Shown piece by piece: positions 55,578 through 64,000 of a stretch of DNA of 64,000 nucleotides. Every line of letters starts with the position of its first letter. Positions within the stretch are counted from its first letter, which is position 1. The position numbers were made by a program, and so were the translations under genes. The DNA is from Acidobacteriota bacterium (GTDB lineage: Bacteria; Acidobacteriota; Terriglobia; Acidiferrales; UBA7541). Location of the stretch: contig JABCZK010000008.1 in assembly GCA_013289695.1 (NCBI GenBank), positions 1-64,000 of the forward strand, in the 5' to 3' direction. The notes beneath the pieces were generated by a model. The model was not told the DNA's origin and ran no database searches. It was given only the letters and a program-made list of their open reading frames with translations.

Positions 55578-55593
55578 TTGTCAATATTGACAG
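55578..55593. promoter_or_regulatory. TTGTCA-N4-TGACAG inverted repeat (operator 10, divergent)
   Basis: TTGTCA ATAT TGACAG; the inner part GTCAATATTGAC is a perfect palindrome. It lies 189 bp from the respiratory operon start and 216 bp from the membrane protein start, so either or both could be controlled. Confidence 0.65.
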
Positions 55594-55808
55594 TGCCCGA
55601 CGTCACCCCGGATGACTAATATTGACGCTCGTCTGTGACCGCGGTAGGTCCAGAAACGGCGGAGGTCTCGACAGCCTCGACGCGCAGGCTTTTCCAGCCA
55701 CAATTTTGACATTTTTATTATCTCGTTCCGCTTCTTGGCCTTTGCGATAGAAATGATGCCGCTGTATACGCCAAACAATACTCGAAACCGGACCGGGGAG
55801 GAGATACC

Positions 55809-56345
55809 GTGAGCGAAGCCAAGCTAACTTTAAAACAGAGGGTCTCTCACGGGATGAGAGAGTACCTCTTGATCGCTTTTTACCTCTTTGTTGTGTTCTC
55901 CTTGTTTGCCATCTATAAGTCCGTGATTCTCGCCGAGCAGCACATAGATTTCGCGCCGCAGGGACTCGCCCTGATCAATGCGCTGGCGCTTGCGAAGGTC
56001 GTGCTCGTCGGCCAGGAACTACATTTGGCCGACCAATTCCAAGGCGCGCCGCTCATCTATCCGACTCTGCTGAAATCCTTCGTATACTCCCTGTTGCTTG
56101 CTTGTTTGAAAATTGCGGAGGCAGGCGCTGTCGGCATGTATCATGGCAAGTCCTTCCAGGAAAGCATCGACGTCATCGCAGGCGGATCCTGGAAAGGCCT
56201 GTTGTCTCTAACGGTGTTGCTGTTTGTCGTGCTTATTCCCTTTTTTGGCTTCACAGAGTTGCGGCGGGTGATCGGTGATGACAGGTTGGTTGGCGTATTT
56301 TTCCGTTCGCGGTCTTCGCTGATTCCGCCCCCTGCAGAAGCCTAG
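55809..56345 (+). CDS. Small integral membrane protein, paralogue of 13392-13922
   Basis: 178 residues from a GTG at 55809, with GGGGAGGAG six bases upstream. There are four hydrophobic segments (about 18-40, 52-72, 90-110 and 130-152). It aligns with the protein at 13392-13922: TLKQRVSHGMREY, ALINALALAKVVLVGQELHL, MYHGKSF and FTELRRVIGDDRLVGVFF correspond in order. The function is unknown. The conserved His, Glu and basic residues in the loops might bind a ligand or metal, but this is not shown. The next gene, 107 bp away, encodes a PF10136 membrane protein. Confidence 0.8.
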   Translation: MSEAKLTLKQRVSHGMREYLLIAFYLFVVFSLFAIYKSVILAEQHIDFAPQGLALINALALAKVVLVGQELHLADQFQGAPLIYPTLLKSFVYSLLLACLKIAEAGAVGMYHGKSFQESIDVIAGGSWKGLLSLTVLLFVVLIPFFGFTELRRVIGDDRLVGVFFRSRSSLIPPPAEA

Positions 56346-56452
56346 CTCCTATCTCTTTTCGGCTCGGGGGGAGATTACCGTCAAATCGGATCGTCCTTCC
56401 GAGGAATCTAATTTCGCTCCCGACGGCCGCGATGTTGTAGACTCGCGCTGTT

Positions 56453-58498
56453 ATGGCCTCGCCTGCGAAAGCTAGGTATACCTCAAAGTCCTCATCGTCC
56501 GAGGCCTCTCCTCCTACTGGAAAGAATCTGCAGCGAATTTCTGGGGGGAGCCTCCCTCGGATTCTTGAGCGATTTTGCAGGCAGTCCAACCAAAATGGTC
56601 GCGTTCACTATTTTATCGAATTAGTTGATTGGAGCAGGTCTGGAAATAAATCGTCTGCGGCTTCCGAAGGGCCGCAGCGCCTCAAGGAATTGCTGTCGTT
56701 TCTCGAAGCGGATGCGCCGCTGCGGGTCAAATTTCAAATCACCTTTCACGCCATGCTTGGAGAAATTCAATCCGTCAGCTTGATCGCAGAGGCTGGCCTG
56801 CACCCGCGCGAAAGTATGTGGTCTGAAGTAATCCGAAGAATTGTAGAGCGCGTGTTGCCTCCGGCGCGGGGAGATGCTGACCTCTCAAAACTCGTGTACA
56901 GACTGCACCCTGACGACCGCTACATTCAAGGATTCCTCGATTGGCCGGACGAACTGTTCGAGCGCGCTGTTCGAGTCCTCACTCCACACGATGATCTTTC
57001 GGCTTGGAACAGGCAGCGCCTCGATCTGCATCAGTCACTTCGCCTTTTGGGAACCCACATAGCGGGCGTGGGCCTCTCACCAGCTTTCCGGGAGCGCTGC
57101 CACCCTTATCCGGTGGACCAATCCCCATTCTGTCTGTTGCAGCAATTTGCTAGTGAACTCGCCCGTCTCGATTCCCGCGCAGAAGGTGCGCCGCTGCTCG
57201 AGGCCTTGCGAGCGGAGATGGCTCGTTGCCGGATGGAACTGGAGTACATGCATGAGCGGATGGAAGACCTGGGCGTCAGTACGTCGCTTGAATTTGACAT
57301 GAGCACAATCGATCGAGCGTTGCGAAGAACGGACTGCATCGCAAACGTCCTGTTTGCCGACGGCCAGCATGGCTTTCGCGAGGCTAAGGAACTCCTTGAC
57401 GACGTGATGCGCGCCCGCCGCGAAGACCTGAGCCTTTCGGCGCTTGTACGGGAAAATGCAGGACTACTCGCTCGAAAGATTGTCGATAGAACCGGGAAGA
57501 CCGGCGAGCACTATATTGCCAATACCCGAGATGAATATTGGGGCATGTGGAAGGCAGCGCTGGGAGGAGGTTTGCTTGTCGTCGCAACGGCGGCAATAAA
57601 AATGAAAATCTCTGTGGCCGCCTTGCCGCCATTCTTCGAGGGATTTCTAGTGGGCACGAACTACGCGGTCAGCTTTCTCATCCTGCAGGCTTTGGGTCTG
57701 GCACTTGCGACCAAGCAACCTTCGATGACCGCCGCGACCTACGCGAAGATCGTTCGCATGACCCATGGCAAGGAACGTCTGGAAAAACTGACAGAATTCA
57801 TCCGACGCTTGACGCGCACGCAACTTGCGGCCGCTGGGGGTAATTTGCTCACGGTGACGGTCGGAGCCTTTCTCTTCGCTCGCGCGTGGTCATATTGGTT
57901 CTCGCGACCATATTTGCCGCCCTCCAGTTCCGCCCATGTATACGAAACCCTGAATCCGATTGCCTCAGGAACTGGCCTGTATGCCGCCTTAACCGGCGTG
58001 GTGCTCTGGATTTCGGCGCTCGCCGGTGGATGGGTGGAGAATTTCGCGACCTACAACCGACTGCCCGAAGCGATTGCCGAGCATCCACTCGGCTGGCGCG
58101 TTGGGGTCGCACGCATGAGGCGCGTTGCAACAATTCTCGAACGGAACATATCGGGATGGAGCACTAGCATCGTACTGGGCTACCTGTTGGGATTCATACC
58201 TCTTTTGGGCCACTTCTTCGGAATTCCGCTCGATGTTCGTCACGTCACCTTATCGACGGGTACTCTGGCGCTGGCGGCCACGAGCCTCGGAAAAGATTGG
58301 CTGTACCGAGGCTGGTTCATACATACCCTGTTTGGGATCGCGGTCATATTTGTGCTGAATCTTGGAGTTAGTTTCGGGATTGCCTCTTGGCTTGCGTCGC
58401 GAGCCTACGGGGTTCGTTATTCCGATCACCTTCAATTGCTCAAATGCATCGTTAAGTCTTTCTTCCGTGCTCCGAGTCGCTTTTTTTATCCAAAGTAG
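56453..58498 (+). CDS. PF10136-family membrane protein (named site-specific recombinase)
   Basis: 681 residues. The first 380 are soluble and charged. A set of hydrophobic helices follows (about 365-400, 460-480, 505-525, 560-600 and 620-650). HYIANTRDEYWGMWKAALGG near residue 350, the basic RMTHGKERLEKLTEFIRRLT and HLTLSTGTLALAATSLGKDW-like residues (here HVTLSTGTLALAATSLGKDW) match the family PF10136. Members carry the name site-specific recombinase from an early Neisseria annotation, but the protein has many membrane helices and no recombinase catalytic motif. I therefore treat it as a membrane protein of unknown function. The start lacks a clear ribosome binding site. Confidence 0.8.
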   Translation: MASPAKARYTSKSSSSEASPPTGKNLQRISGGSLPRILERFCRQSNQNGRVHYFIELVDWSRSGNKSSAASEGPQRLKELLSFLEADAPLRVKFQITFHAMLGEIQSVSLIAEAGLHPRESMWSEVIRRIVERVLPPARGDADLSKLVYRLHPDDRYIQGFLDWPDELFERAVRVLTPHDDLSAWNRQRLDLHQSLRLLGTHIAGVGLSPAFRERCHPYPVDQSPFCLLQQFASELARLDSRAEGAPLLEALRAEMARCRMELEYMHERMEDLGVSTSLEFDMSTIDRALRRTDCIANVLFADGQHGFREAKELLDDVMRARREDLSLSALVRENAGLLARKIVDRTGKTGEHYIANTRDEYWGMWKAALGGGLLVVATAAIKMKISVAALPPFFEGFLVGTNYAVSFLILQALGLALATKQPSMTAATYAKIVRMTHGKERLEKLTEFIRRLTRTQLAAAGGNLLTVTVGAFLFARAWSYWFSRPYLPPSSSAHVYETLNPIASGTGLYAALTGVVLWISALAGGWVENFATYNRLPEAIAEHPLGWRVGVARMRRVATILERNISGWSTSIVLGYLLGFIPLLGHFFGIPLDVRHVTLSTGTLALAATSLGKDWLYRGWFIHTLFGIAVIFVLNLGVSFGIASWLASRAYGVRYSDHLQLLKCIVKSFFRAPSRFFYPK

Positions 58499-58691
58499 AG
58501 TCAGCAAATGTCGCGCGAGTCTGTTTCCGACGCTGCGCTTATCTATCGCGGCGTGGGCTCATCGCAATTAGATTATTGCCGCATTGAGATGCTCGCGGCG
58601 TAGCCTACCTGACGGCGCGTTACCACGCGGCAAAGTATGTGCCCTCCGATCCCTTTATGCATTTGCTGATTCTGCATCGCTGGTGGTCTGA

Positions 58692-58704
58692 TGTATACTA
58701 TACA
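58692..58704 (+). promoter_or_regulatory. Perfect palindrome TGTATA-C-TATACA at the toxin-antitoxin promoter
   Basis: The 13-bp palindrome ends two bases before the antitoxin ATG and contains a TATACT that could serve as -10, with TTCTGC 17 bp upstream as a weak -35. Antitoxins of the ribbon-helix-helix type autorepress by binding such operators. The spacing implies a leaderless or nearly leaderless mRNA. Confidence 0.6.
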
Positions 58705-58706
58705 TT

Positions 58707-58961
58707 ATGAGGCGAACTCAGCTGTATCTGGACAATGACATCTGGAAGGCGCTGCATGTCCGCTCACGGCAGCAGCGTACTTCTATTTCCGAACTGGTGC
58801 GCCAGGCGGTGCGGGATCGTTACGGTAGCTCTCCTGCCAATCGCAGGCAAGCGATGGCGGCGCTGGTGGGAATGTGGAAGGACCGCGCTGATTTGCCCGA
58901 CGCGACGACCTACACCCGCCGTCTGCGCAAAGGAAAACGCCTCCAGAGAATCGCATCTTGA
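58707..58961 (+). CDS. Ribbon-helix-helix antitoxin (VapB-like)
   Basis: 84 residues. The N-terminal MRRTQLYLDNDIWKALHVRS is the beta strand and first helix of a ribbon-helix-helix (CopG/Arc) fold, and ISELVRQAVRDRY is the second helix. The C-terminal 40 residues are basic and would bind the toxin. It should bind the palindrome just upstream and repress its own operon, neutralising the PIN toxin. Its TGA overlaps the TTG start of the toxin gene (TTGA). Confidence 0.88.
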   Translation: MRRTQLYLDNDIWKALHVRSRQQRTSISELVRQAVRDRYGSSPANRRQAMAALVGMWKDRADLPDATTYTRRLRKGKRLQRIAS

Positions 58962-59335
58962 AATCCGTGCTGATTGATTCGGATATTTTGATCGCGGTCT
59001 CGCGCGCCCGTGACTCCGCCATTCTGGCGAGGTGGGACGCGCTGAGCCGGGGATCCACAGCGCTCTTCTTCTCGCCCGTGAGCGTTGCCGAGCTTTGGCA
59101 CGGTGCTCGCCAAACAGACGACGCAATTCTGCAGGCGATCTTCGCCGCAATTCAAGCGATTCCTATTGATGCCGAAATCGGCCAGCGAGCCGGAGCGTTC
59201 TTGAAACAGTACGCTAAGAGTCATGGGGTCGAACTGGGCGACGCGCTGATCGCTGCCACGGCTTCTGTTCACGCCCTGCAACTCTGGACGCGAAATCGCC
59301 GGCACTATCCTATGAAAGAGCTTCGTTTCTTCTAA
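58958..59335 (+). CDS. PIN-domain ribonuclease toxin (VapC-like)
   Basis: 125 residues from a TTG start that overlaps the antitoxin stop. The PIN fold acidic residues are visible: Asp7 in VLIDSDILI, Glu45 in SVAELWHG and Asp95 in GDALIAATA. Asn113 in TRNRRHY fills the place of the fourth. This is the quartet expected of VapC-type Mg2+-dependent ribonucleases, which cleave tRNA or rRNA when free of antitoxin. The target cannot be predicted. Confidence 0.9.
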   Translation: MKSVLIDSDILIAVSRARDSAILARWDALSRGSTALFFSPVSVAELWHGARQTDDAILQAIFAAIQAIPIDAEIGQRAGAFLKQYAKSHGVELGDALIAATASVHALQLWTRNRRHYPMKELRFF

Positions 59336-59369
59336 ACTCTGCGCCGGTTGGCGCCTCGGTTGAGTCTAG

Positions 59370-60740
<1,371 letters not shown>

Positions 60741-60805
60741 TGCTGCTCTCTCGGCTGGACCGGCTCGGGACGGATTTACGATTCACGTCAATTGGCGGAG
60801 CTAGG

Positions 60806-61375
60806 ATGGCACTCCAATCGCAAGGGACGCACGCGGCGCTGGCCGAGATTCGCGACTCGCTGCTGGAAACCTATGCGTGCAACGACGCGATGAATCAGTT
60901 GATTCTGACGGAACTAGATCCGCGCGCGTGGCGCGCCGAGCCGCCGGGTAAAAAAGGAAGCGGCCGGACGATCGCGGCGATTTTCGCGCATCTGCACAAC
61001 TGTCGCCTTAATTGGCTGAAGAATTCGGCGCCGCATCTGAGGCGCCCGGCGCCGCTTGATCCTGACCGCTGCACGATCAAGCAGGCTGCCGCGGCGCACC
61101 GGATGAGCGGCGCCCAGTGTGTGTGCATGTTGACGGATGCTTTGTCGGCCTCTGCGAATCGGCGTGTGACAAAATTTTCACGCGGGAGTTGGGCTCAAGT
61201 GTGGCCAGCCGGAGCGACGATGTTCGCGTACATGTTCTCGCACGAAGCGCATCACCGCGGCCAGATTTTGATGCTGGCCCACCAGCTGGGCCACCGCGTC
61301 CTCGACAAAACACCCGGCGTGTGGCACTGGGAGAAGCTCTGGAAGCAGGCAGGGCTGACGACGCGCCCGCGTTGA
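60806..61375 (+). CDS. DinB-like metal-binding four-helix protein
   Basis: 189 residues from the ATG at 60806, with GGAG upstream; an ATG at 60713 would overlap the DUF2007 gene. The sequence fits the DinB/YfiT four-helix bundle, with its characteristic three His ligands at IFAHLHNCRLNWLK and in MFSHEAHHRGQILMLAHQLG. These bind a divalent metal. The family contains thiol-dependent S-transferases and proteins of unknown role; the specific reaction here is not evident. The gene stands alone. Confidence 0.85.
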   Translation: MALQSQGTHAALAEIRDSLLETYACNDAMNQLILTELDPRAWRAEPPGKKGSGRTIAAIFAHLHNCRLNWLKNSAPHLRRPAPLDPDRCTIKQAAAAHRMSGAQCVCMLTDALSASANRRVTKFSRGSWAQVWPAGATMFAYMFSHEAHHRGQILMLAHQLGHRVLDKTPGVWHWEKLWKQAGLTTRPR

Positions 61376-61478
61376 GTGAGACTGGGCTGCGGCGGGCGGC
61401 CCTGATGTCTATGGCAAACTGGCCTGTCCGCGGCAGGCTGGGCCGCGCGCGGCACGATTCCACTGCAAAGGCAAGAGA

Positions 61479-61495
61479 GCCGGCGGGACGCCGGC
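61479..61495. repeat. GCCGGCG-GGA-CGCCGGC hairpin repeat
   Basis: A perfect 7-bp inverted repeat with a 3-base loop in the intergenic region between the DinB-like and SDR genes. Similar GC-rich hairpins are dispersed in acidobacterial genomes. It is not followed by a T-run on either strand. Confidence 0.5.
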
Positions 61496-61541
61496 GCAAT
61501 GAAAACCGACGAGCGCGGCTGTCTACCGCTGATTCGGCGAC

Positions 61542-62423
61542 TCAGGAATTGCCGCCGCTTTTGGCCACATACGATTGGCTGTCGAAACGCCCATCTTCAA
61601 AAACCGTTGAAACAGTGAGATGCCGCCATTTCTCGGCCTCGCTCGCACGCGCAGCTTCTGCTTTTTGCACTCGCTGTTCCGCATCTACGCCGAGGATCAG
61701 CCGCACCGGCACCTCGTCGCTATTCGCCAGCTGCACGATCACATCCGCGATCTTTCGCGGATCGCCTTCTGCACGCCCTTCGAGGCCTCGCAATATCTTC
61801 AGGAACGAACCGACCGTGGCCTCATACTCCGGCAGCAAGTCCGGCGCATTCTGAGCGGCCCGCCGTAGCCAGTTGGTCCGAATGCCTCCCGGCTCCAGTG
61901 TGCAGACCTTGATGCCGAAAGGCGCGACCTCCATCGCCAGTGAGTCGCTGAAGCCGCCGACGGCCCACTTGGCCGCGTGATACGGCGTATTGCCGGGAAC
62001 TCCGAGGCGGCCGCCGACTGAAGACACCTGAAAGATGTGACCGCTCTTCTGCTTACGCATCACCGGAATGGCGGCGCGGGTGGTGTACACAACGCCGTAG
62101 AAGCAGGTGTCCACGACGGCCTGAAAGTCCTCGGCGCTCATTTGCTCGAACGGCGCAAACTGCCCGTATCCAGCGTTGTTGACGAGAGCGTCCAGACGCC
62201 CGAAGCTGTCCACCGCCAACTGCACCGCTGCTTTTGCGGCGGCCTCGTCGCGCACTTCCAGCCTGACGGGCCTAACCCACTCGCCGTACTGCGCCACCAG
62301 GGGCGCCAGTTCTTCGGTGCGGCGCGCTCCGGCCACTACGCAGTCGCCTGCGGCCAGCGCCGCCTTGGCGATGTCCCGCCCCAACCCGTTGCCGCTTCCC
62401 GTAATCAACCAGACTTTCGCCAT
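61542..62423 (-). CDS. Short-chain dehydrogenase/reductase
   Basis: 293 residues, with GGAGG upstream. WLITGSGNGLGRDIAKAALA is the glycine-rich NAD(P) motif (TGxxxGxG), NNAGYGQFAPF is the adenine-ring NNAG motif, the catalytic Ser is in FQVSSVGGRLG, and Tyr/Lys lie in TPYHAAKWAVGGFSDSLAME. Length and pattern fit the classical SDR oxidoreductases with a C-terminal extension. Basic residues after the first strand (GARRTEELAPL) suggest NADPH. It is 73 bp downstream of a TetR gene on the same strand, which may regulate it. Confidence 0.93.
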   Translation of the reverse strand: MAKVWLITGSGNGLGRDIAKAALAAGDCVVAGARRTEELAPLVAQYGEWVRPVRLEVRDEAAAKAAVQLAVDSFGRLDALVNNAGYGQFAPFEQMSAEDFQAVVDTCFYGVVYTTRAAIPVMRKQKSGHIFQVSSVGGRLGVPGNTPYHAAKWAVGGFSDSLAMEVAPFGIKVCTLEPGGIRTNWLRRAAQNAPDLLPEYEATVGSFLKILRGLEGRAEGDPRKIADVIVQLANSDEVPVRLILGVDAEQRVQKAEAARASEAEKWRHLTVSTVFEDGRFDSQSYVAKSGGNS

Positions 62424-62496
62424 TGAGATATCCTCCGCGGCATTGGATGATTAGAATAAGTGACTGGATGCTCATTTATTTAGGCGTGCCGAGACG

Positions 62497-63063
62497 TTAG
62501 CGCAACGCCCGCCAGAAGGCCTGGAAGCCTCGTGCCATGAGATGCTTGCGGCGGCGCGGTTCCCGGCCGACGAACTCCATCGCGGCTTCCTGCAGCGCCG
62601 ACATGGTGGCAGAGGCGAAACCGGCCGGCAGGCCGCGCAGCGCGGCGCGGCGGTCGAGCTCGCTGAGCGTTTGGCGAACTGCACCGCCCGCCGCAGCGGT
62701 TTTCTCGCGCGTGTCGTGCGTGATTACGTCCGAGACATTGAGTTGCACGGAAACTTTGCGTTTCTCTGGAAATTCGATGGCCCACTCGAGATAGCTCGAC
62801 CAAATATGCCGCGCGCGGCGCTCGAGACTTCCCTTCCCCGGAAATTTAGCGTTGACCCGGGCGTACGCCTCGCCCTTCAGCTCGAGATACAGCTCGTTCA
62901 GCAGCGCTTGCTTGTTCGGGAAGTAGGTGAAGAGCGTGCCCGCGGCAACGCCCGCACGAGCGGCGATCTTCGCAGTGGGCGCGCCGAGCCCGGAATTGGC
63001 AAGCTCGCGTACCGCCGCGCGGAGGATTGCGGCGCGTTTCTCTGGGCTCTTAACTCGTGCCAT
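62497..63063 (-). CDS. TetR family transcriptional regulator
   Basis: 188 residues. The N-terminal helix-turn-helix KRAAILRAAVRELANSGLGA, PTAKIAARAGVAAGTLFTYF and PNKQALLNELYLELKG is the standard TetR DNA-binding region. The C-terminal ligand domain is divergent and ends in RRKHLMARGFQAFWRALR. TetR proteins usually repress adjacent genes until bound by a small molecule. The downstream SDR gene on the same strand is the most likely target; no operator palindrome was identified with confidence. Confidence 0.93.
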   Translation of the reverse strand: MARVKSPEKRAAILRAAVRELANSGLGAPTAKIAARAGVAAGTLFTYFPNKQALLNELYLELKGEAYARVNAKFPGKGSLERRARHIWSSYLEWAIEFPEKRKVSVQLNVSDVITHDTREKTAAAGGAVRQTLSELDRRAALRGLPAGFASATMSALQEAAMEFVGREPRRRKHLMARGFQAFWRALR

Positions 63064-63138
63064 GCCTATGGATGAGCGTACCGCGGTTCGGCCATGGGAG
63101 TCACAGCAATCATCTGTTCGCGGTCGCGCAACGGCTTG

Positions 63139-63358
63139 TCAATCACCACGGATGAACAGTTTGCGGAAAAACACCAAAGTTGTTATTCCGAGGGGGCACT
63201 TTGACCGAGGAATCTGCTGTTTCCTGAGCGCCTGCATGAAAAGCAGATCCCTCACCCGCTGCCGCGGGTTCGGGATGACACCCTGTGCACTTTTTTCGCG
63301 AAGTGTTAATACGCACCGCAGATGCGTGGTTCGCACGGATCAATCACCACGGATCAAT
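63139..63358. repeat. Intergenic repeat element with direct repeats and hairpin
   Basis: The 15-mer TCAATCACCACGGAT occurs at 63139-63153 and 63340-63354, bracketing about 185 bp with no gene. Inside, ACCCGC-TGCC-GCGGGT (63254-63269) is a perfect 6-bp hairpin within a sequence reading GCAGATCCCTC ... CGGGATGACACC. A CACGGATCAAT doublet occurs at 63334 and 63348. The second copy runs into the stop codon of the TolC-like gene at 63354. It looks like a dispersed intergenic repeat or MITE-like remnant. Confidence 0.45.
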
Positions 63359-64000
63359 GATTAAGGCCGATTTCAAAGTTCAGCGCGGATATTTCGGCGG
63401 CGTAATCGTATTTGGCGCTGGCTTGGGAAATTTGCGCTTGCGTGGCGTTCAGTTGCGCCTGGCTTAGTTCGATGATGGAACTCAGGCCCAGTTTGTAGCG
63501 CTGCTGGGCCAGGTCGAGGGCTTGATTCGCTTGGTCGAGCAATTGCTGCGTGAGCGCGAGGCGCTGGTAGCCGGAAAATGTGTTGAGCCATGCTTTGCGC
63601 ACATCGCGGACGACCGCGTCCTGCAGATCGCGCAGGAATTGCTGCCGCGCGTTAGACTCGGCTGTCGCTTCGGCATGCAGCGCGTTGAACTGGCGGCCGT
63701 TAAAAATGGGAATGTTCAAGTTGAATCCGGCGGCCGCGTAGCGCGACCCCAGTTCCTCCACGCGGTAGGGCGTGAGACCGGCGACGCCGACAGCGCTGAT
63801 GGTCGGAAGCCACAAGTCGCGCTCGGCGGTGGCGTAACTTTGTGCCGAACTTACGTCCAGCTGCTGGCTGATAATTTCAGGGCGGTCGCGCATGGCTTCG
63901 GCGATCAAGACGGAAAGATCGCTGGGTGGGGCCGACGGCACCGGCTGGTCCGCGAGCTGAAATGTTTTCTGGTCCGCGAGTCCCAGCGCGGCAGAAAGTT
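63354..64000 (-). CDS. TolC-like outer-membrane efflux protein, 5' part beyond the window
   Basis: The frame is open from the window edge to a TGA at 63354-63356, giving about 214 C-terminal residues. IAEAMRDRPEIISQQLDVSS, the long helices RQQFLRDLQDAVVRDVRKAW, LTQQLLDQANQALDLAQQRY and IIELSQAQLNATQAQISQAS, and TPYRVEELGSRYAAAGFNLN with its strand pattern identify the C-terminal repeat of an OMF (PF02321) protein. It would form the outer-membrane channel of an efflux or type I secretion system whose other parts lie beyond the window. Confidence 0.88.
   Translation of the reverse strand, partial: LSAALGLADQKTFQLADQPVPSAPPSDLSVLIAEAMRDRPEIISQQLDVSSAQSYATAERDLWLPTISAVGVAGLTPYRVEELGSRYAAAGFNLNIPIFNGRQFNALHAEATAESNARQQFLRDLQDAVVRDVRKAWLNTFSGYQRLALTQQLLDQANQALDLAQQRYKLGLSSIIELSQAQLNATQAQISQASAKYDYAAEISALNFEIGLNH

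Larger units (their letters stand above)
55390..55808. other. About 420 bp divergent intergenic region with operator
   Basis: This separates the minus-strand respiratory operon from the plus-strand membrane protein gene. It contains operator 10 at 55578-55593, a decamer repeat at 55476-55485, and a lone half-site (ATATTGACG) near 55620. No gene is seen. Confidence 0.6.

Noticed and set aside
3278..55593. Reading the operators as Fnr or Crp boxes
   Set aside because: Fnr uses TTGAT-N4-ATCAA and Crp uses TGTGA-N6-TCACA. The half-site sequence and spacing here differ from both, so no known class was assigned.
56453..58498. Site-specific recombinase as evidence of a mobile element
   Set aside because: The family name is historical. 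The protein is a multi-helix membrane protein without tyrosine or serine recombinase residues, and no attachment repeats flank it.
61117..61854. Plus-strand frame of 245 codons overlapping the DinB-like and SDR genes
   Set aside because: Ser/Ala/Arg-rich antisense or out-of-frame composition without domains; both overlapped genes are well supported.

Overview
The window looks like chromosome of an Acidobacteriota member, probably class Terriglobia. The base composition is moderately GC-rich. Several families abundant in that phylum occur together: DUF2950 lipoproteins, DUF3300 proteins, a VWFA-related acidobacterial protein, DUF4136 and DUF2490 secreted proteins, and MASE1 kinases. This is inferred from gene content; no rRNA or marker gene is present. 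I saw no tRNA, rRNA, CRISPR array, prophage or intact insertion sequence.

Layout. 1-8.4 kb holds envelope and secreted proteins: the end of a Gly/Ser-rich protein, a DUF2950 lipoprotein, a beta-barrel protein, a DUF2490 protein, an arylsulfatase broken by an in-frame amber codon, and DUF4136 and DUF4440 proteins. 8.4-13.1 kb holds signalling genes: an orphan receiver, a NarL-type regulator with its MASE1/PAS kinase, and a Crp/Fnr regulator. 13.4-17.6 kb holds a small membrane protein, a membrane-anchored formylglycine-generating enzyme and a DUF3300-DUF2950 pair. 17.8-22.7 kb encodes a BarA-like hybrid kinase and a receiver-PP2C phosphatase. 22.8-23.4 kb is a gene graveyard (MlaE and DUF1214 remnants). 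It is followed by a VWFA protein, a second DUF2950-DUF3300 pair and a decayed ligand-binding protein. 28-38.6 kb is a minus-strand run that reads tal, polyphosphate-glucokinase-like, gnd, zwf, tkt, a GH63-like glucosidase and nhaA. It forms a route from glucosides through glucose 6-phosphate into the pentose phosphate pathway. 38.8-44.9 kb is a complete RND efflux operon. 45.4-55.4 kb is a nine-gene respiratory operon: an NDH-2/cNMP/CBS fusion, caa3-type oxidase, cytochromes c, Rieske and cytochrome b proteins, and CtaG. The rest holds a paralogue of the 13.4 kb membrane protein, a PF10136 membrane protein, a VapBC-like toxin-antitoxin pair, an aldo/keto reductase, DUF2007, DinB-like, SDR and TetR genes, and a partial TolC-like gene cut by the window edge.

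The strongest unexplained signal is a dispersed inverted repeat, TTGTCA-N4-TGACA(A/G). I found ten intergenic copies, nearly all 55-255 bp upstream of a start codon. They precede the beta-barrel protein, sulfatase, formylglycine-generating enzyme plus DUF3300 (one shared site), orphan receiver, both paralogous membrane proteins, second DUF3300 gene, transaldolase operon, RND operon and probably the respiratory operon. This looks like the operator of one regulator controlling an envelope, redox and energy regulon. The Crp/Fnr protein and the NarL regulator in the window are candidates, but nothing in the sequence proves either.
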